Positions 51,982-61,399 of a stretch of DNA of 64,000 nucleotides are shown here, piece by piece. The DNA lies in NCBI RefSeq assembly GCF_042655385.1, contig NZ_JBHSMA010000001.1, positions 1,612,001 through 1,676,000 on the forward strand, written 5' to 3'. A program made the position numbers and the translations under genes. The notes below the pieces were generated by a model. The model saw nothing but the letters and a program-made list of their open reading frames with translations, ran no database searches and had not been told where the DNA came from. The DNA comes from Larkinella bovis (GTDB lineage: Bacteria; Bacteroidota; Bacteroidia; Cytophagales; Spirosomataceae). The first letter of the stretch is position 1, and each line of letters starts with the position of its first letter.

Positions 51982-54627
51982 TCAATCCAATTCCGGCACC
52001 ACCTTGTCGAGGTTGTAGAAGATGATGTCGTCCTTGCCGTCTTCGGTATCGTTGAGCATCATCCCGACGATGGCGTTCTTCTGAATCCGGCCCGCCAGAA
52101 TCTCTTTGGAAAGGGCGTTCAGGATGCGTCGTTGCATCACCCGTTTCAGCGGACGAGCCCCGAACTGCGGATCGAACCCTTCTTCGGCCAGTTTGTCGAG
52201 CACCTCCTGATCGGCTTCGATCGTAATGCCCTGGTCGCTCAACCGATCCTGAATGTGCTTGAATTGCAGACCGACAATCTTGCGGATTTCGCGCTTGGTC
52301 AGCGGCTGGAACATCACCAGTTCGTCGATCCGGTTCAGGAACTCCGGACGCAGGGTTTGTTTCAGCAACTCGAACACTTCTTCTTTCGTGTCATCAATCA
52401 CCTGGTCGCGGTTCCAGTCTTCAATTTTCGAAAACCGCTCCCGAATAATGTGGCTACCGATGTTCGAGGTCATGATGATGATCGTATTCTTGAAGTTTGC
52501 CACCCGGCCCTTGCTGTCGGTCAACCGCCCGTCGTCCAGCACCTGCAACAGGATATTGAAGACATCGGGGTGTGCTTTTTCAATCTCATCGAGCAGGATC
52601 ACGCTGTACGGTTTCCGGCGCACGGCTTCCGTCAGTTGTCCGCCTTCGTCGTAGCCAACGTAGCCCGGAGGAGCCCCGATCAACCGGCTGACGGCATGGC
52701 GTTCCTGGAACTCCGACATGTCGATGCGGACCAGCGAATTCTCGTCATTGAACAGGTAATCGGCCAGTGCCTTGGCCAACTCGGTTTTCCCGACGCCCGT
52801 GGTTCCCAGGAAAATGAACGAACCGATGGGCCGTTTGGGGTCCTGCATTCCGGCGCGACTCCGGCGCACGGCATCGGCCACCACCTGAATGGCTTCTTCC
52901 TGTCCGGCAACGCGTTTGGCCAGTTCCTCCTCCAGATGCAGCAGTTTCTCCCGCTCCGACTCCATCATCCGGCTCACCGGAATACCGGTCCATTTGGCAA
53001 CCACTTCCGCAATATCATCGGAGGTCACTTCTTCCTGTAACAGGCTTTGACCATCGTTTTCTTTCTTCACCAACTCATCCAGACGGCTTTGCATTTCGGG
53101 CAAACGACCGTAGCGAATCTCGGCTACCTTGCCGTAATCCCCCGAGCGTTCGGCCTGTTCGGCTTCCGACTTCAGCTGGTCGAGTTGTTCCTTTAGCGTC
53201 CGGACTTCGTTGACCGATTGCTTTTCAACTTCCCACCGGGCCTTCAGGCTGTTCCGTTGTTCGTTCAGGTCTTCGATCTGCCGATTCAGGGCACTTTCCT
53301 TATCCCGATCCGATTCCCGGCGAATGGCCTCCCGCTCGATTTCCAGTTGCATGATCCGGCGGTTCAATTCGTCCAGTTCTTCCGGTACGGAGTCAATTTC
53401 CAGCCGCATTTTGGCCGCAGCTTCGTCCATCAGGTCAATCGCTTTGTCGGGCAAAAACCGGTCGGAAATGTAGCGGTTCGACAGTTCTACGGCGGCAATC
53501 ACCGCATCGTCCTTGATCCGAACCCCGTGGTGCAGCTCGTATTTTTCCTTAATCCCCCGGAGGATCGAAATGGCATCTTTCACATCGGGCTCATCCACCA
53601 GAACGGACTGGAACCGGCGTTCGAGAGCTTTGTCCTTCTCTATGTATTTCTGGTATTCCTTCAGCGTCGTGGCGCCGATGGCGTGGAGTTCGCCCCGGGC
53701 CAGCGCCGGTTTCAGCAGGTTGGCCGCGTCCATCGCCCCATCGCCCCCGCCGGCCCCCGCGCCGATCAGCGTGTGGATTTCGTCAATAAACAGGACGATT
53801 TCGCCCTCCGAATCCGTCACTTCCTTGATCACCGCCTTCAGCCGTTCTTCAAACTCGCCCTTGTATTTGGCCCCGGCCACCAGCAGCCCCATGTCGAGCG
53901 AAACGATGATCTTCGACTTCAGGTTTTCGGGCACGTCACCCTGTACAATCCGCTGCGCGAGTCCTTCCACAATGGCGGTTTTTCCGACGCCTGGTTCACC
54001 GATGAGCATCGGGTTGTTTTTCGTTCGGCGGCTCAGAATCTGCAGCACCCGCCGAATTTCTTCGTCCCGGCCAATAACGGGGTCAATTTTCCCCTTTTCG
54101 GCCAGTTCATTCAGGTTTTTACTATACCGCTCCAGCGAGCGGTATTTTGCTTCCGCATTTTGGTCTTTCACAGGATTATTTTTTCCGCGTAATTCTTTGA
54201 TCGCTTCTTTCAGTACTTTTTCGGTAAAACCGACATCTTTCAACAGGTTCGCGACCGAGTCCTTGCCACTGGCCAGCCCGAGCAACATCAGCTCAATGCT
54301 CACATACTCATCGCCAAACTCTTTCAGCAAACCCGTAGCCCGTTGCAGAGCCGCGTTCAGATCGTTTCCGAGGTAAATATTGGGCGTTCCCTGTGCGCCC
54401 ACCGAAACTTTAGGATAGGCATTCACAATGGCGTCGAGCGCCAATGTCAACCGGCTGGCATTTACCCCGGTTTTTTTCGACAGAAAACCCATCGTGTTCG
54501 GGTCTTCGTCCAGAATGGCTTTCAGCACGTGACCGGTTTCGACCGTCTGTTGCTGGTTGCCCTGCGCAATCTGGGCCGCCTGCTGGATGACCTCCTGCGC
54601 TTTAATGGTGTATGCGTTTAAATTCAT
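51982..54627 (-). CDS. clpB: ATP-dependent disaggregase ClpB
   Basis: 881 residues. An N-terminal double Clp domain (MNLNAYTIKAQEVIQQAAQI) is followed by AAA-1 with Walker A GEPGVGKT and Walker B VLFIDEIHTLIG. The long coiled middle domain (about 415-530, rich in LEIEREAIRRESDRDKES) is diagnostic of ClpB as opposed to ClpA/C. AAA-2 has GTTGVGKTELAKALADY and VILLDEIEKAHPDVFN. It cooperates with DnaK/DnaJ to dissolve aggregates. Full length, no frameshift. Its own terminator lies downstream. Confidence 0.97.
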   Translation of the reverse strand: MNLNAYTIKAQEVIQQAAQIAQGNQQQTVETGHVLKAILDEDPNTMGFLSKKTGVNASRLTLALDAIVNAYPKVSVGAQGTPNIYLGNDLNAALQRATGLLKEFGDEYVSIELMLLGLASGKDSVANLLKDVGFTEKVLKEAIKELRGKNNPVKDQNAEAKYRSLERYSKNLNELAEKGKIDPVIGRDEEIRRVLQILSRRTKNNPMLIGEPGVGKTAIVEGLAQRIVQGDVPENLKSKIIVSLDMGLLVAGAKYKGEFEERLKAVIKEVTDSEGEIVLFIDEIHTLIGAGAGGGDGAMDAANLLKPALARGELHAIGATTLKEYQKYIEKDKALERRFQSVLVDEPDVKDAISILRGIKEKYELHHGVRIKDDAVIAAVELSNRYISDRFLPDKAIDLMDEAAAKMRLEIDSVPEELDELNRRIMQLEIEREAIRRESDRDKESALNRQIEDLNEQRNSLKARWEVEKQSVNEVRTLKEQLDQLKSEAEQAERSGDYGKVAEIRYGRLPEMQSRLDELVKKENDGQSLLQEEVTSDDIAEVVAKWTGIPVSRMMESEREKLLHLEEELAKRVAGQEEAIQVVADAVRRSRAGMQDPKRPIGSFIFLGTTGVGKTELAKALADYLFNDENSLVRIDMSEFQERHAVSRLIGAPPGYVGYDEGGQLTEAVRRKPYSVILLDEIEKAHPDVFNILLQVLDDGRLTDSKGRVANFKNTIIIMTSNIGSHIIRERFSKIEDWNRDQVIDDTKEEVFELLKQTLRPEFLNRIDELVMFQPLTKREIRKIVGLQFKHIQDRLSDQGITIEADQEVLDKLAEEGFDPQFGARPLKRVMQRRILNALSKEILAGRIQKNAIVGMMLNDTEDGKDDIIFYNLDKVVPELD

Positions 54628-54910
54628 GGTTGTGGGTTAAACAATGCGGTTATTGTATCCAGGCTACTTGCTGTTCGGTTTCTCCGTACCCAGTAACAAA
54701 CAACAGGCCAGGGGCATTTTTCCAGACATTTTGGCGGAATCCGGGCCATACCGGGCTGCTTTCTTGCCATTTTGACATTGCAATTCTCAAAACATCGCAC
54801 TGTTGGTTCGGCAATCCGGGGTGAATTTTTCCGCAATCTCCCCACTTCTGATGCTATGAATTGCGCGTTACAATTCCCAATTTTACAAGAGAGACTCTTC
54901 CGCCCGGTGT

Positions 54911-55690
54911 ATGCATTTCAAAACCAGTTGTTTCGTTTGGATAGTTGCCTTGTGGGTAACAGGTTGTGGCAGGGACGATAACAAGCCGGATCCGCAGAAT
55001 GAGTCCTGTCTGGTCAGCGAAGTGCCCGATTTCTATTTTGATTCAGGCTCTGTCACCATCAAATACGCGGAAAACAACCGGATTGCCACCATTTCTCAAT
55101 CCGCTTTCAATGTCTTTGCGTTCACGTACGATGCCGAAGGCCGGATTTCCAAGTTTTCGGCCGGCATTTCCCTGGTAGAAAACCTGGGCGCGGAAGAGCA
55201 TACCGTTTCATACGATGCCAGCGGCCGGATTGCGACGATCAAAGCGGTCGATGCGGGTCAAACCGTGACCGCTACCCTTTCCTACGACTCCCAAAACCGC
55301 ATTACGAAAGTAGCCGTCGTTGATCCAACGGGTCGGCGGAATTATACCAAACGCATGGAATATGACGCTATTGGCAACGTCACGAAAGTCTATTATGCGG
55401 AAAATACTCAGGAAGAGAAGTTACAGGCTGAGTACACGTACGACACCAAAAAATCACCCTTTGCCAACCAGCCGGCTTTTCAGCTCATTCCGCTGATTTC
55501 GTCACTGGTGGATAAAAGTCATTACCTCAGCGTCAATAATCCGGTTCAGTACAAAGATCCAGGGTATGGCTATACGGCCGCCTATCAGTACTCGGGCGAA
55601 CTCCCAACCGAAATTTCACTGCTCCTCCAGCGAACCGGCAATCCCGGCGTTGTCAACCGGGAGAAAGTGTTCAAGTATGTTTGCCAGTAA
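54911..55690 (+). CDS. YD-repeat-like lipoprotein
   Basis: 259 residues. The signal sequence (MHFKTSCFVWIVALW) ends in the lipobox VTGC, so Cys19 is lipidated. The mature protein contains repeated strands with the YD/RHS pattern: FTYDAEGRISKFSAG, VSYDASGRIATIKAV, LSYDSQNRITKVAVV, MEYDAIGNVTKVYY. Such repeats form beta-helical or beta-barrel cages in RHS proteins, but here the protein is small and without a toxin tip; the DUF4595 group is similar. Function unknown. The gene stands alone between clpB and the convergent TspO-like gene. Confidence 0.78.
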   Translation: MHFKTSCFVWIVALWVTGCGRDDNKPDPQNESCLVSEVPDFYFDSGSVTIKYAENNRIATISQSAFNVFAFTYDAEGRISKFSAGISLVENLGAEEHTVSYDASGRIATIKAVDAGQTVTATLSYDSQNRITKVAVVDPTGRRNYTKRMEYDAIGNVTKVYYAENTQEEKLQAEYTYDTKKSPFANQPAFQLIPLISSLVDKSHYLSVNNPVQYKDPGYGYTAAYQYSGELPTEISLLLQRTGNPGVVNREKVFKYVCQ

Positions 55691-55757
55691 TATAAGGCAG
55701 CGGGATTAGGACTTTTGGAAGTTTCTTCCGCATGTCCTGATCCCGTTTTTGCTTTCC

Positions 55758-56687
55758 TCAAATCGACGTGTACGAATAGGATTCGTTTTCGGGGTTCGGC
55801 TGTTCGTCCTCCCATCCGTAGGCTTCCGTTTCCATTTCGACACCGATATCGTCCAGCCTGCGTTGCAAAGGCCGGAACTTTTGGCGCGGAAGCCATTTTA
55901 CCAGAACGCCCGCAACCGTCGTGGCCAGAATGGCCGCCGAGAGCGAAATAGCGGAATTTTTACCGGCCTGTTTGGTCGCAATACCGGCAAAACCGGCCAC
56001 AAAGGGCAGTAGGTAATACGGATCATTTAGCCGCCGGGCCACGGCATAAGCCGCTCCGGCGGTCGCTCCCAATACCCCGATAAAGATGGGCGTATCCCGA
56101 TGCGGGTCCGGTTTCCAGAGCTTCAGATTGAACAGCAGATTGGGCGTTCCGACCACCGAAGCGGTCGTTAGCCAGCCCGCATACAGGCTGAACGGGATTC
56201 GCAGGTATTTTTCCGGCCCTTTTACGCCGGTTTTGCCGATTTCAAGCTGCTGATACAGTCCGAGCGCAACCGGTAAACTGGCTTTCGTCACCAGATCGGA
56301 GCCAATCATGCTTTCCGTGCGCGGATCGGAGAAAAACCGCCCGAAGAGGGCATTCAGTCCATAACTCACCGCCAGCCAGGGCATCGCCCGCTCGTACCGC
56401 GGATTGTCTTGCTGCGACGGCAGCGCCTGGTGAATGGCATAGGCCGTTGTTCCGGCGTAAATTGTCGACCAGACAGCCCCGAAGGTCCAGCCATCCGGGA
56501 CAATGGGGTTTTCGTCAAAAACGCGCTGGTATTCGGGCAAAACCTTCTCTTCCTCCGTACTGTCCGTTTGCGGGTTTCGCTTTCCCGGCGTTTTTTTCAT
56601 TCGGGTAGCGGTGGCGGTAGACGTATAAATGATACTTCCAACAACCAGCACGGCGGTGCCAATGCGCCAGAACAGGGAATTTTTCAT
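55758..56687 (-). CDS. TspO/MBR-like membrane protein (long form)
   Basis: About 309 residues with an estimated eight or nine membrane helices. VPDGWTFGAVWSTIYAGTTA is the TspO-type helix I-II pattern (W-x-FG-x-W-x-x-x-Y). The usual TspO is about 160 residues with five helices; here an N-terminal helix and a second set of helices make it twice as long. An acidic cytoplasmic-looking tail ends it (GVEMETEAYGWEDEQ). The ATG at 56687 is preferred over upstream ones because MKNSLFWRIGTAVLVVGSII forms the first helix. TspO proteins bind porphyrins and sterols; the role here is unknown. Confidence 0.75.
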   Translation of the reverse strand: MKNSLFWRIGTAVLVVGSIIYTSTATATRMKKTPGKRNPQTDSTEEEKVLPEYQRVFDENPIVPDGWTFGAVWSTIYAGTTAYAIHQALPSQQDNPRYERAMPWLAVSYGLNALFGRFFSDPRTESMIGSDLVTKASLPVALGLYQQLEIGKTGVKGPEKYLRIPFSLYAGWLTTASVVGTPNLLFNLKLWKPDPHRDTPIFIGVLGATAGAAYAVARRLNDPYYLLPFVAGFAGIATKQAGKNSAISLSAAILATTVAGVLVKWLPRQKFRPLQRRLDDIGVEMETEAYGWEDEQPNPENESYSYTSI

Positions 56688-56749
56688 AGTCATCGAGGGA
56701 TTTCGTGGAAAAGACACGGGGGTGCTCGGCTCCAGTGGCGGGTAAACGG

Positions 56750-57745
56750 CTAGTTCAACGACAGGTTGTCGAGCAGGGATTTTCCGGTAGACTGCGCTTT
56801 GCGTCGGAGTTGGGAGGTATCCTTGCGCCAGTTACGGTCCATCCCGCCAAAGGCCCACAGCAGAGTAGTAACTGCCACAAACCCGACCGCAAGGGCCGTT
56901 GTCAGAATCGCCTGCTGCTTCTCATCGAGTCCGTGTTCCCGTTTTGAGTCTTCCGGGCGCTCCATCTGCTTGCGAACCGAACCCGTCACGAGTTCATCGG
57001 GCAACACATGCGACATGGCGACCTGTGCTTTGTTCATCAAACCGGAAACGACCTTTTCCTTGCCTTTCATCAGGGCCTCATACCCGTCGCGGGCCACTTT
57101 AGCCGGATCGGTGTCCTGGGCCATCTGATGACTCCGCGTTCCTTCGGCCCCTGCCTTGGCGAAAAAGTCGGTATTGGTAGCGCCCGGCAACAGGGCCGTC
57201 ACCGTCACCTGCGTGTCCTTCAACTCGTTCTGCAAGGCTTCCGTGAACGACAGAATGAAGGATTTGGTGGCGCCATAAACCGCCATCAGCGGGTTGGGCA
57301 TGATGGAAACAATGGAGGCCAGCATCAACACCTTACCGTCGTTGCGCTGCACCATATCTTTCAGAAACAACTTGGTCAGATGAACCAGCGCGGTGGCATT
57401 GATCTGAATGATGCTCAATTCCTTATGCAGATCGGTTTCGTTGGCAAACAGGCCGTATTCGCCCATTCCCGCGTTATTGACGAGCACGTCCACCTGAATA
57501 CCTCTCCGCCTGGTTTCGTCGTAAATGGCCTCCGGGGCTTTCGGATCGGCCAGATCCTTCGCGATCGGAGTCGCCTGGATGCCGAACTGCTGTCGGTACT
57601 CTTCGGCAATCTGGTTCAGGCTGTCGCTGCTGCGGGCGACGAGCACGAGGTTATACCCATCTTTTGCAAATAAATTGGCCAGTTCGCGCCCGATTCCACT
57701 GGTGGCACCCGTCACCAAAACCGTTTTTCCCGTTCGTGCTTCCAT
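56750..57745 (-). CDS. SDR oxidoreductase, membrane-anchored paralog
   Basis: 331 residues. The core is nearly collinear with the SDR at 42407: VLVTGATSGIGRELANLFAK, NNAGMGEYG, LMLASIVSIMPNPLMAVYGA, FILSFTEALQNELKDTQVTV. It has the TGxxxGIG cofactor site, the catalytic Ser and the YxxxK pair (YGATK). A C-terminal hydrophobic segment (ILTTALAVGFVAVTTLLWAF) and a basic tail follow, shorter than in the paralog. It is probably a membrane-associated reductase. The gene is 62 bases upstream of the TspO-like gene and co-directional. The substrate cannot be assigned. Confidence 0.88.
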   Translation of the reverse strand: MEARTGKTVLVTGATSGIGRELANLFAKDGYNLVLVARSSDSLNQIAEEYRQQFGIQATPIAKDLADPKAPEAIYDETRRRGIQVDVLVNNAGMGEYGLFANETDLHKELSIIQINATALVHLTKLFLKDMVQRNDGKVLMLASIVSIMPNPLMAVYGATKSFILSFTEALQNELKDTQVTVTALLPGATNTDFFAKAGAEGTRSHQMAQDTDPAKVARDGYEALMKGKEKVVSGLMNKAQVAMSHVLPDELVTGSVRKQMERPEDSKREHGLDEKQQAILTTALAVGFVAVTTLLWAFGGMDRNWRKDTSQLRRKAQSTGKSLLDNLSLN

Positions 57746-57909
57746 TGCGTATACGCTGGTTAGTCCATTGAAACGCAGGCAAAAACCGCCTGTTGTATGC
57801 TAACAACCGGCAACGGCAGATGTTGGAAAAAAATTTGTGAGTGGGAAAAGAGGAAGGGAAAGAAGGGAGGAGAGTCGAAAACGCATTTCCGTTTTCCTCC
57901 CTCCTGCCA

Positions 57910-59172
57910 TTATTTAATCACAACCTTCACGTCAATTTGCTTCAGACGCGGTTTGGTGACCGCGGTTGTATCACCCGGTTTTATACCGGTTCCCAGCCCA
58001 ATTGCATCGACCCGGATGAAATTGATTCCGGCCTGAACCAATTGGCTTTTGATCGCCTGCACGCGCGTCACCGACAGGGCCTTGTTGCCCATCGGCGGCA
58101 CCGCATCGTTGGCATAACCCACCAGACGAATTTGCACCACCGGATTGTTTTTCAACAACGTAGCCAACTCCTGAACGGTGGCGGTTCCGGCCGGTTTTAG
58201 CCGATCGGTACCGGGCTCAAAATCCAGCGTCGGCATTCTGAAACTCCGACCCGCCGGAGCCATTGGATTGGCCAGGTAGGCCGCCAGGGCGGTTGTCGAC
58301 GAAACCGTTGTCGTTGCGGCAGAATCGGTTTTTGCCGCAACGGCCAGGCGGGCTTTTGCCGAGTCCGTCGGTGCCGTTGCGGTTGAATCCACAAACTCCG
58401 TGGAAAAAGCCTGTTCTTCGTTCGCCGAGGAGTAGGTCTGCGTGTTGTTCCAGATATAATACCCGGCGCCGGTCAGGGCGACCACGACCAGTGCGCCAAC
58501 GCCCCATTTCACCAGCGAACCGTTGCCTTCGTCCTCCGGTTCCGGAATATACCGCTGGCGCTCCGGAACGGGCGACCGGTCCGTCAGGCTGGACCGCTTG
58601 GCGGGCGTTACGCCCACGGCCAGCAATTGCTGAATGTTTAAGCCTTCGGCAATGCGATCGAGCAGTTTTTCGGGCGTTCCTTCAATCAGGTGGTCGCGCT
58701 GGTCGGCCAGCAAAGCCGCGAGTCCATCCGCATCCAGCTTCTTTTCCGAAACCAGCTTGTTGAGTGTTCCCAACACCAGAGGAGTAACCAGCCCGAGCAG
58801 GGTGATGGCCGCCGAATTTTTAATATTGGCGTAACCGGAAATGGCCAAGCCAATGGCACTTTTCATAGCCGGCAATAAATGACTGATGCTGTTGCTTCCC
58901 GTTTCGGCCAGCCGATGGATTTGTTCCGGATCCCGCAATAGTTCAGGAAATGTCACGACCAGATTGCCGTCAAACTTTCCTTTCTGAATAGAATTATATA
59001 ATTGATTGACCCCGATTTCGGTCGTAGTCCGTTTCATCAGCCCGGCTACGACCGTATGAAGAAGCCCTTCCAGGGCAATCCGGGTTTTATCCGGATTTTC
59101 ATCGACATAATAGGCCGCACGGGAAACCACTGTATCGGTTAAGCTTTCTTTCAGTTCAGCTAATAAATTCAT
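57910..59172 (-). CDS. DUF937-OmpA membrane protein
   Basis: 420 residues. Residues 1 to about 150 form a DUF937-like helical domain (MNLLAELKESLTDTVVSRAA, ITLLGLVTPLVLGTLNKLVS) without a signal peptide. A membrane helix (WGVGALVVVALTGAGYYIW) near 232 is followed by a Thr/Ala-rich linker and a C-terminal OmpA-like domain (MPTLDFEPGTDRLKPAGTAT, VQIRLVGYANDA, VTRVQAIKSQLVQAGI). The topology places DUF937 inside and the OmpA domain in the periplasm, where it could bind peptidoglycan. The canonical OmpA Asp and Arg residues are only partly conserved. Its partner is unknown. Confidence 0.85.
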   Translation of the reverse strand: MNLLAELKESLTDTVVSRAAYYVDENPDKTRIALEGLLHTVVAGLMKRTTTEIGVNQLYNSIQKGKFDGNLVVTFPELLRDPEQIHRLAETGSNSISHLLPAMKSAIGLAISGYANIKNSAAITLLGLVTPLVLGTLNKLVSEKKLDADGLAALLADQRDHLIEGTPEKLLDRIAEGLNIQQLLAVGVTPAKRSSLTDRSPVPERQRYIPEPEDEGNGSLVKWGVGALVVVALTGAGYYIWNNTQTYSSANEEQAFSTEFVDSTATAPTDSAKARLAVAAKTDSAATTTVSSTTALAAYLANPMAPAGRSFRMPTLDFEPGTDRLKPAGTATVQELATLLKNNPVVQIRLVGYANDAVPPMGNKALSVTRVQAIKSQLVQAGINFIRVDAIGLGTGIKPGDTTAVTKPRLKQIDVKVVIK

Positions 59173-59430
59173 AAAGTCACTATTGCATGAATCTTACACA
59201 TCAACACCTTCACCCCATCCGTAAACCCGAAGCTGACGAATACTATATAAATGATAAAGTTAGACAAAAAAAAGAATTGAGACGCGAGAACTAAAATTCA
59301 GGGGTAAATTTTAGACAAAGAAAAGATGTGGGAAGACAAAAGTGAGAGAAAAGCAGTAATAAATAGGAAAAAAGAAATTTACAGCGAGGCACGTTTCATT
59401 TTTTCTTTCCTGCTTTTCTCCCCATCTGGT

Positions 59431-60483
59431 TTATGCGCCCTGAAACTGGCGAAGGAAGCGAACGTCATTCTCGGTATAAAGCCGCAGGTCGTTTACCCCG
59501 TAGCGGAGCTGGGTGATGCGCTCAACCCCCATTCCGAACGCATACCCCGTATATTCTTCCGGGTCGACCCCGCAGTTGCGCAACACGTTCGGATCGACCA
59601 TGCCCGAGCCGGCAATTTCGACCCAACCGCTGTATTTGCAGATATTACACCCTTTTCCGTGGCAAATCTGACAGGAAATATCAATCTCGGCGCTGGGTTC
59701 GGTAAACGGAAAATAGGACGGACGGAAACGAATTTTCACGTCCTTGGCAAACATCTCCTTTACGAAGTGATACAGCGTATCTTTCAGGTCTTTGAACCCG
59801 ACGTTTTTATCCACGTACAAGCCCTCGACCTGGTGGAACATGCAGTGCGCCCGGGCTGAAATGGCTTCGTTGCGGTAAACCCGCCCCGGCATTATGGCGC
59901 GAATGGGCCGGAAAACCGTGTTATGTTTCTGATGTTCCATCAGGCGGATCTGCACATTCGAGGTGTGCGTCCGGAGTAGCAAATCGGCCGGTGCACCTTC
60001 GCTCTGCTTTTCCACGAAAAACGTGTCCTGCATATCGCGGGCCGGGTGATTGTCGGGGAAGTTCAGGGCACCGAAATTATACCAGTCGCTCTCGATTTCG
60101 GGGCCGTCGGCTACGCTAAAACCGATTCGTCCGAAAATGCGGATGATCTGCTGGCGAACAATATTGAGCGGGTGCTGCGTCCCATACAGGTTCGGAATCA
60201 CCGGCAATGTCAGATCAACGGGGGCATCCACCGCTTCGGTCTGGCTGTTTTCCAACGAAGTGCTGGCCTCTTTAAAGCGTTGCTGGGCAAAATCTTTCAG
60301 TGTATTCAACTCCTGCCCCACCGCCCGGCGGTTTTCCTGCGGCACCTGTTTCAACTGTTCGAACAGATCCGTTATGACGCCTTTCCGCCCGATGTACCGC
60401 AGTCGGAACTGTTCCAACTCCTCTTTGGATTGAATCTGGCCTTGTTCAATCTCCTGATATATTTCTTTAACTCTATCCAGCAT
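59431..60483 (-). CDS. pheS: Phenylalanine-tRNA ligase alpha subunit
   Basis: 350 residues from MLDRVKEIYQEIEQGQIQSK. The coiled N-terminal arm is followed by the class II core: motif 2 in RTHTSNVQIRLM and PGRVYRNEAISARAHCMFHQ, motif 3 in GYAFGMGVERITQLRYG, and the Phe-binding pocket around FRPSYFPFTEPSAEIDISC. It charges tRNA-Phe together with PheT, which is not in the window. The frame opens far upstream at 60591, but that part lacks family resemblance. Cys residues in CHGKGCNICKYSGW match the usual zinc-like loop of the bacterial enzyme. Confidence 0.95.
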   Translation of the reverse strand: MLDRVKEIYQEIEQGQIQSKEELEQFRLRYIGRKGVITDLFEQLKQVPQENRRAVGQELNTLKDFAQQRFKEASTSLENSQTEAVDAPVDLTLPVIPNLYGTQHPLNIVRQQIIRIFGRIGFSVADGPEIESDWYNFGALNFPDNHPARDMQDTFFVEKQSEGAPADLLLRTHTSNVQIRLMEHQKHNTVFRPIRAIMPGRVYRNEAISARAHCMFHQVEGLYVDKNVGFKDLKDTLYHFVKEMFAKDVKIRFRPSYFPFTEPSAEIDISCQICHGKGCNICKYSGWVEIAGSGMVDPNVLRNCGVDPEEYTGYAFGMGVERITQLRYGVNDLRLYTENDVRFLRQFQGA

Positions 60484-60701
60484 ATACAAATCGTATTCAA
60501 TCCGGTTCTGGCAAAGATAACCAAAAATCTCGGCTCCATTAAAAAAGCCAATCGGCCGGTCGCTGAAAGTCCCGGTACGGTTGTTGGGCATTGAAATGAC
60601 AACAGGTAACTGGGGAAAACGGCTGAAACATCCATTTATTCAGAGGTAACCTGTTCATAATCAGTACGAATCCATTGTTACACTCTCTTACTCGATCTAT
60701 T

Positions 60702-61127
60702 ATGGAATCAATCCTGAAAGAAAATCTTTTCGACCAAGTGTCCACAAAATTCCCCAAAAGTGTGGAAAAAAAGTCCACCTCCTCAATTGCTCAGAAACTG
60801 CTCATCCCCTTTTACGACCGGAAACGCACCATCTCGCTGGAAGAAATTGTCCGGCTGGAAGGCTCAGGAAATTACACGAATTTTTTTCTCAAAGATGGCA
60901 CCCGGATGCTGGTGTCCCGCACCTTAAAAGAATACGAGGAACTGCTGGAAGGCGAAGCCTTTGTCCGGGTTCATAAATCCTGCATCGTAAACCTTGGTTA
61001 CGTCCGCCGGTTTTACGTTAAGAAAGAAGGCGAACTGGAACTGAATGATGGTCAGCAAGTGAAAATCTCACGCCGTCGGGCCCAAAACTTCGTGGACCGG
61101 ATCCGGAACTTCCTGCCGAAACTGTAA
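60702..61127 (+). CDS. Stand-alone LytTR DNA-binding regulator
   Basis: About 141 residues from MESILKENLFDQVSTKFPKS (an in-frame TTG at 60675 is less likely). Residues about 35-135 are a LytTR domain: ISLEEIVRLEGSGNYTNFFL, RMLVSRTLKEYEELLEGEAF, VRVHKSCIVNLGYVRRFYV and DGQQVKISRRRAQNFVDRI. There is no receiver or membrane part, so regulation must come from expression or partner proteins. It is followed by the long hairpin at 61260 and by a paralogous LytTR gene. Confidence 0.92.
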   Translation: MESILKENLFDQVSTKFPKSVEKKSTSSIAQKLLIPFYDRKRTISLEEIVRLEGSGNYTNFFLKDGTRMLVSRTLKEYEELLEGEAFVRVHKSCIVNLGYVRRFYVKKEGELELNDGQQVKISRRRAQNFVDRIRNFLPKL

Positions 61128-61180
61128 TGGCTTTTTCACCCATTTTGTAACCGTTTTTTGCCCGTAATGTGACGTGAAGT

Positions 61181-61212
61181 ATACGTACGCAAGTGATACG
61201 TAGAAATACGTA
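61181..61212. promoter_or_regulatory. Three ATACGTA copies between the LytTR genes
   Basis: ATACGTA occurs at 61181-61187, 61196-61202 and 61206-61212, on a background with AAGTATACGTA and AAGTGATACGTA. LytTR proteins bind short direct repeats; these could be sites for one of the two flanking regulators. The spacing (15 and 10) is not the textbook 12-13. Confidence 0.45.
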
Positions 61213-61259
61213 ATCGGTCAAGGAGATTTACGGAAACTATTTTTGCAATTACCAGCATA

Positions 61260-61320
61260 AAGGCTTGATATTTAGCCGTTTACCCCGAAAGGACAACCGC
61301 TAAATATCAAGCCTTCTTTC
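61260..61320 (+). terminator. Long perfect hairpin (17-bp stem), terminator or RNA regulator
   Basis: AAGGCTTGATATTTAGC (61260-61276) pairs perfectly with GCTAAATATCAAGCCTT (61299-61315) around a 22-base loop, followed by CTTTC. It ends the first LytTR transcript about 130 bases past the stop. Length and AU-rich middle are unusual for a plain terminator. Confidence 0.7.
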
Positions 61321-61399
61321 TTAGGGAACGGCGAATTAAAGTAGTTTTGTCATGTCAGTAACAACAAGGCAGAAACATAAACTTTAATCGCACATCACT

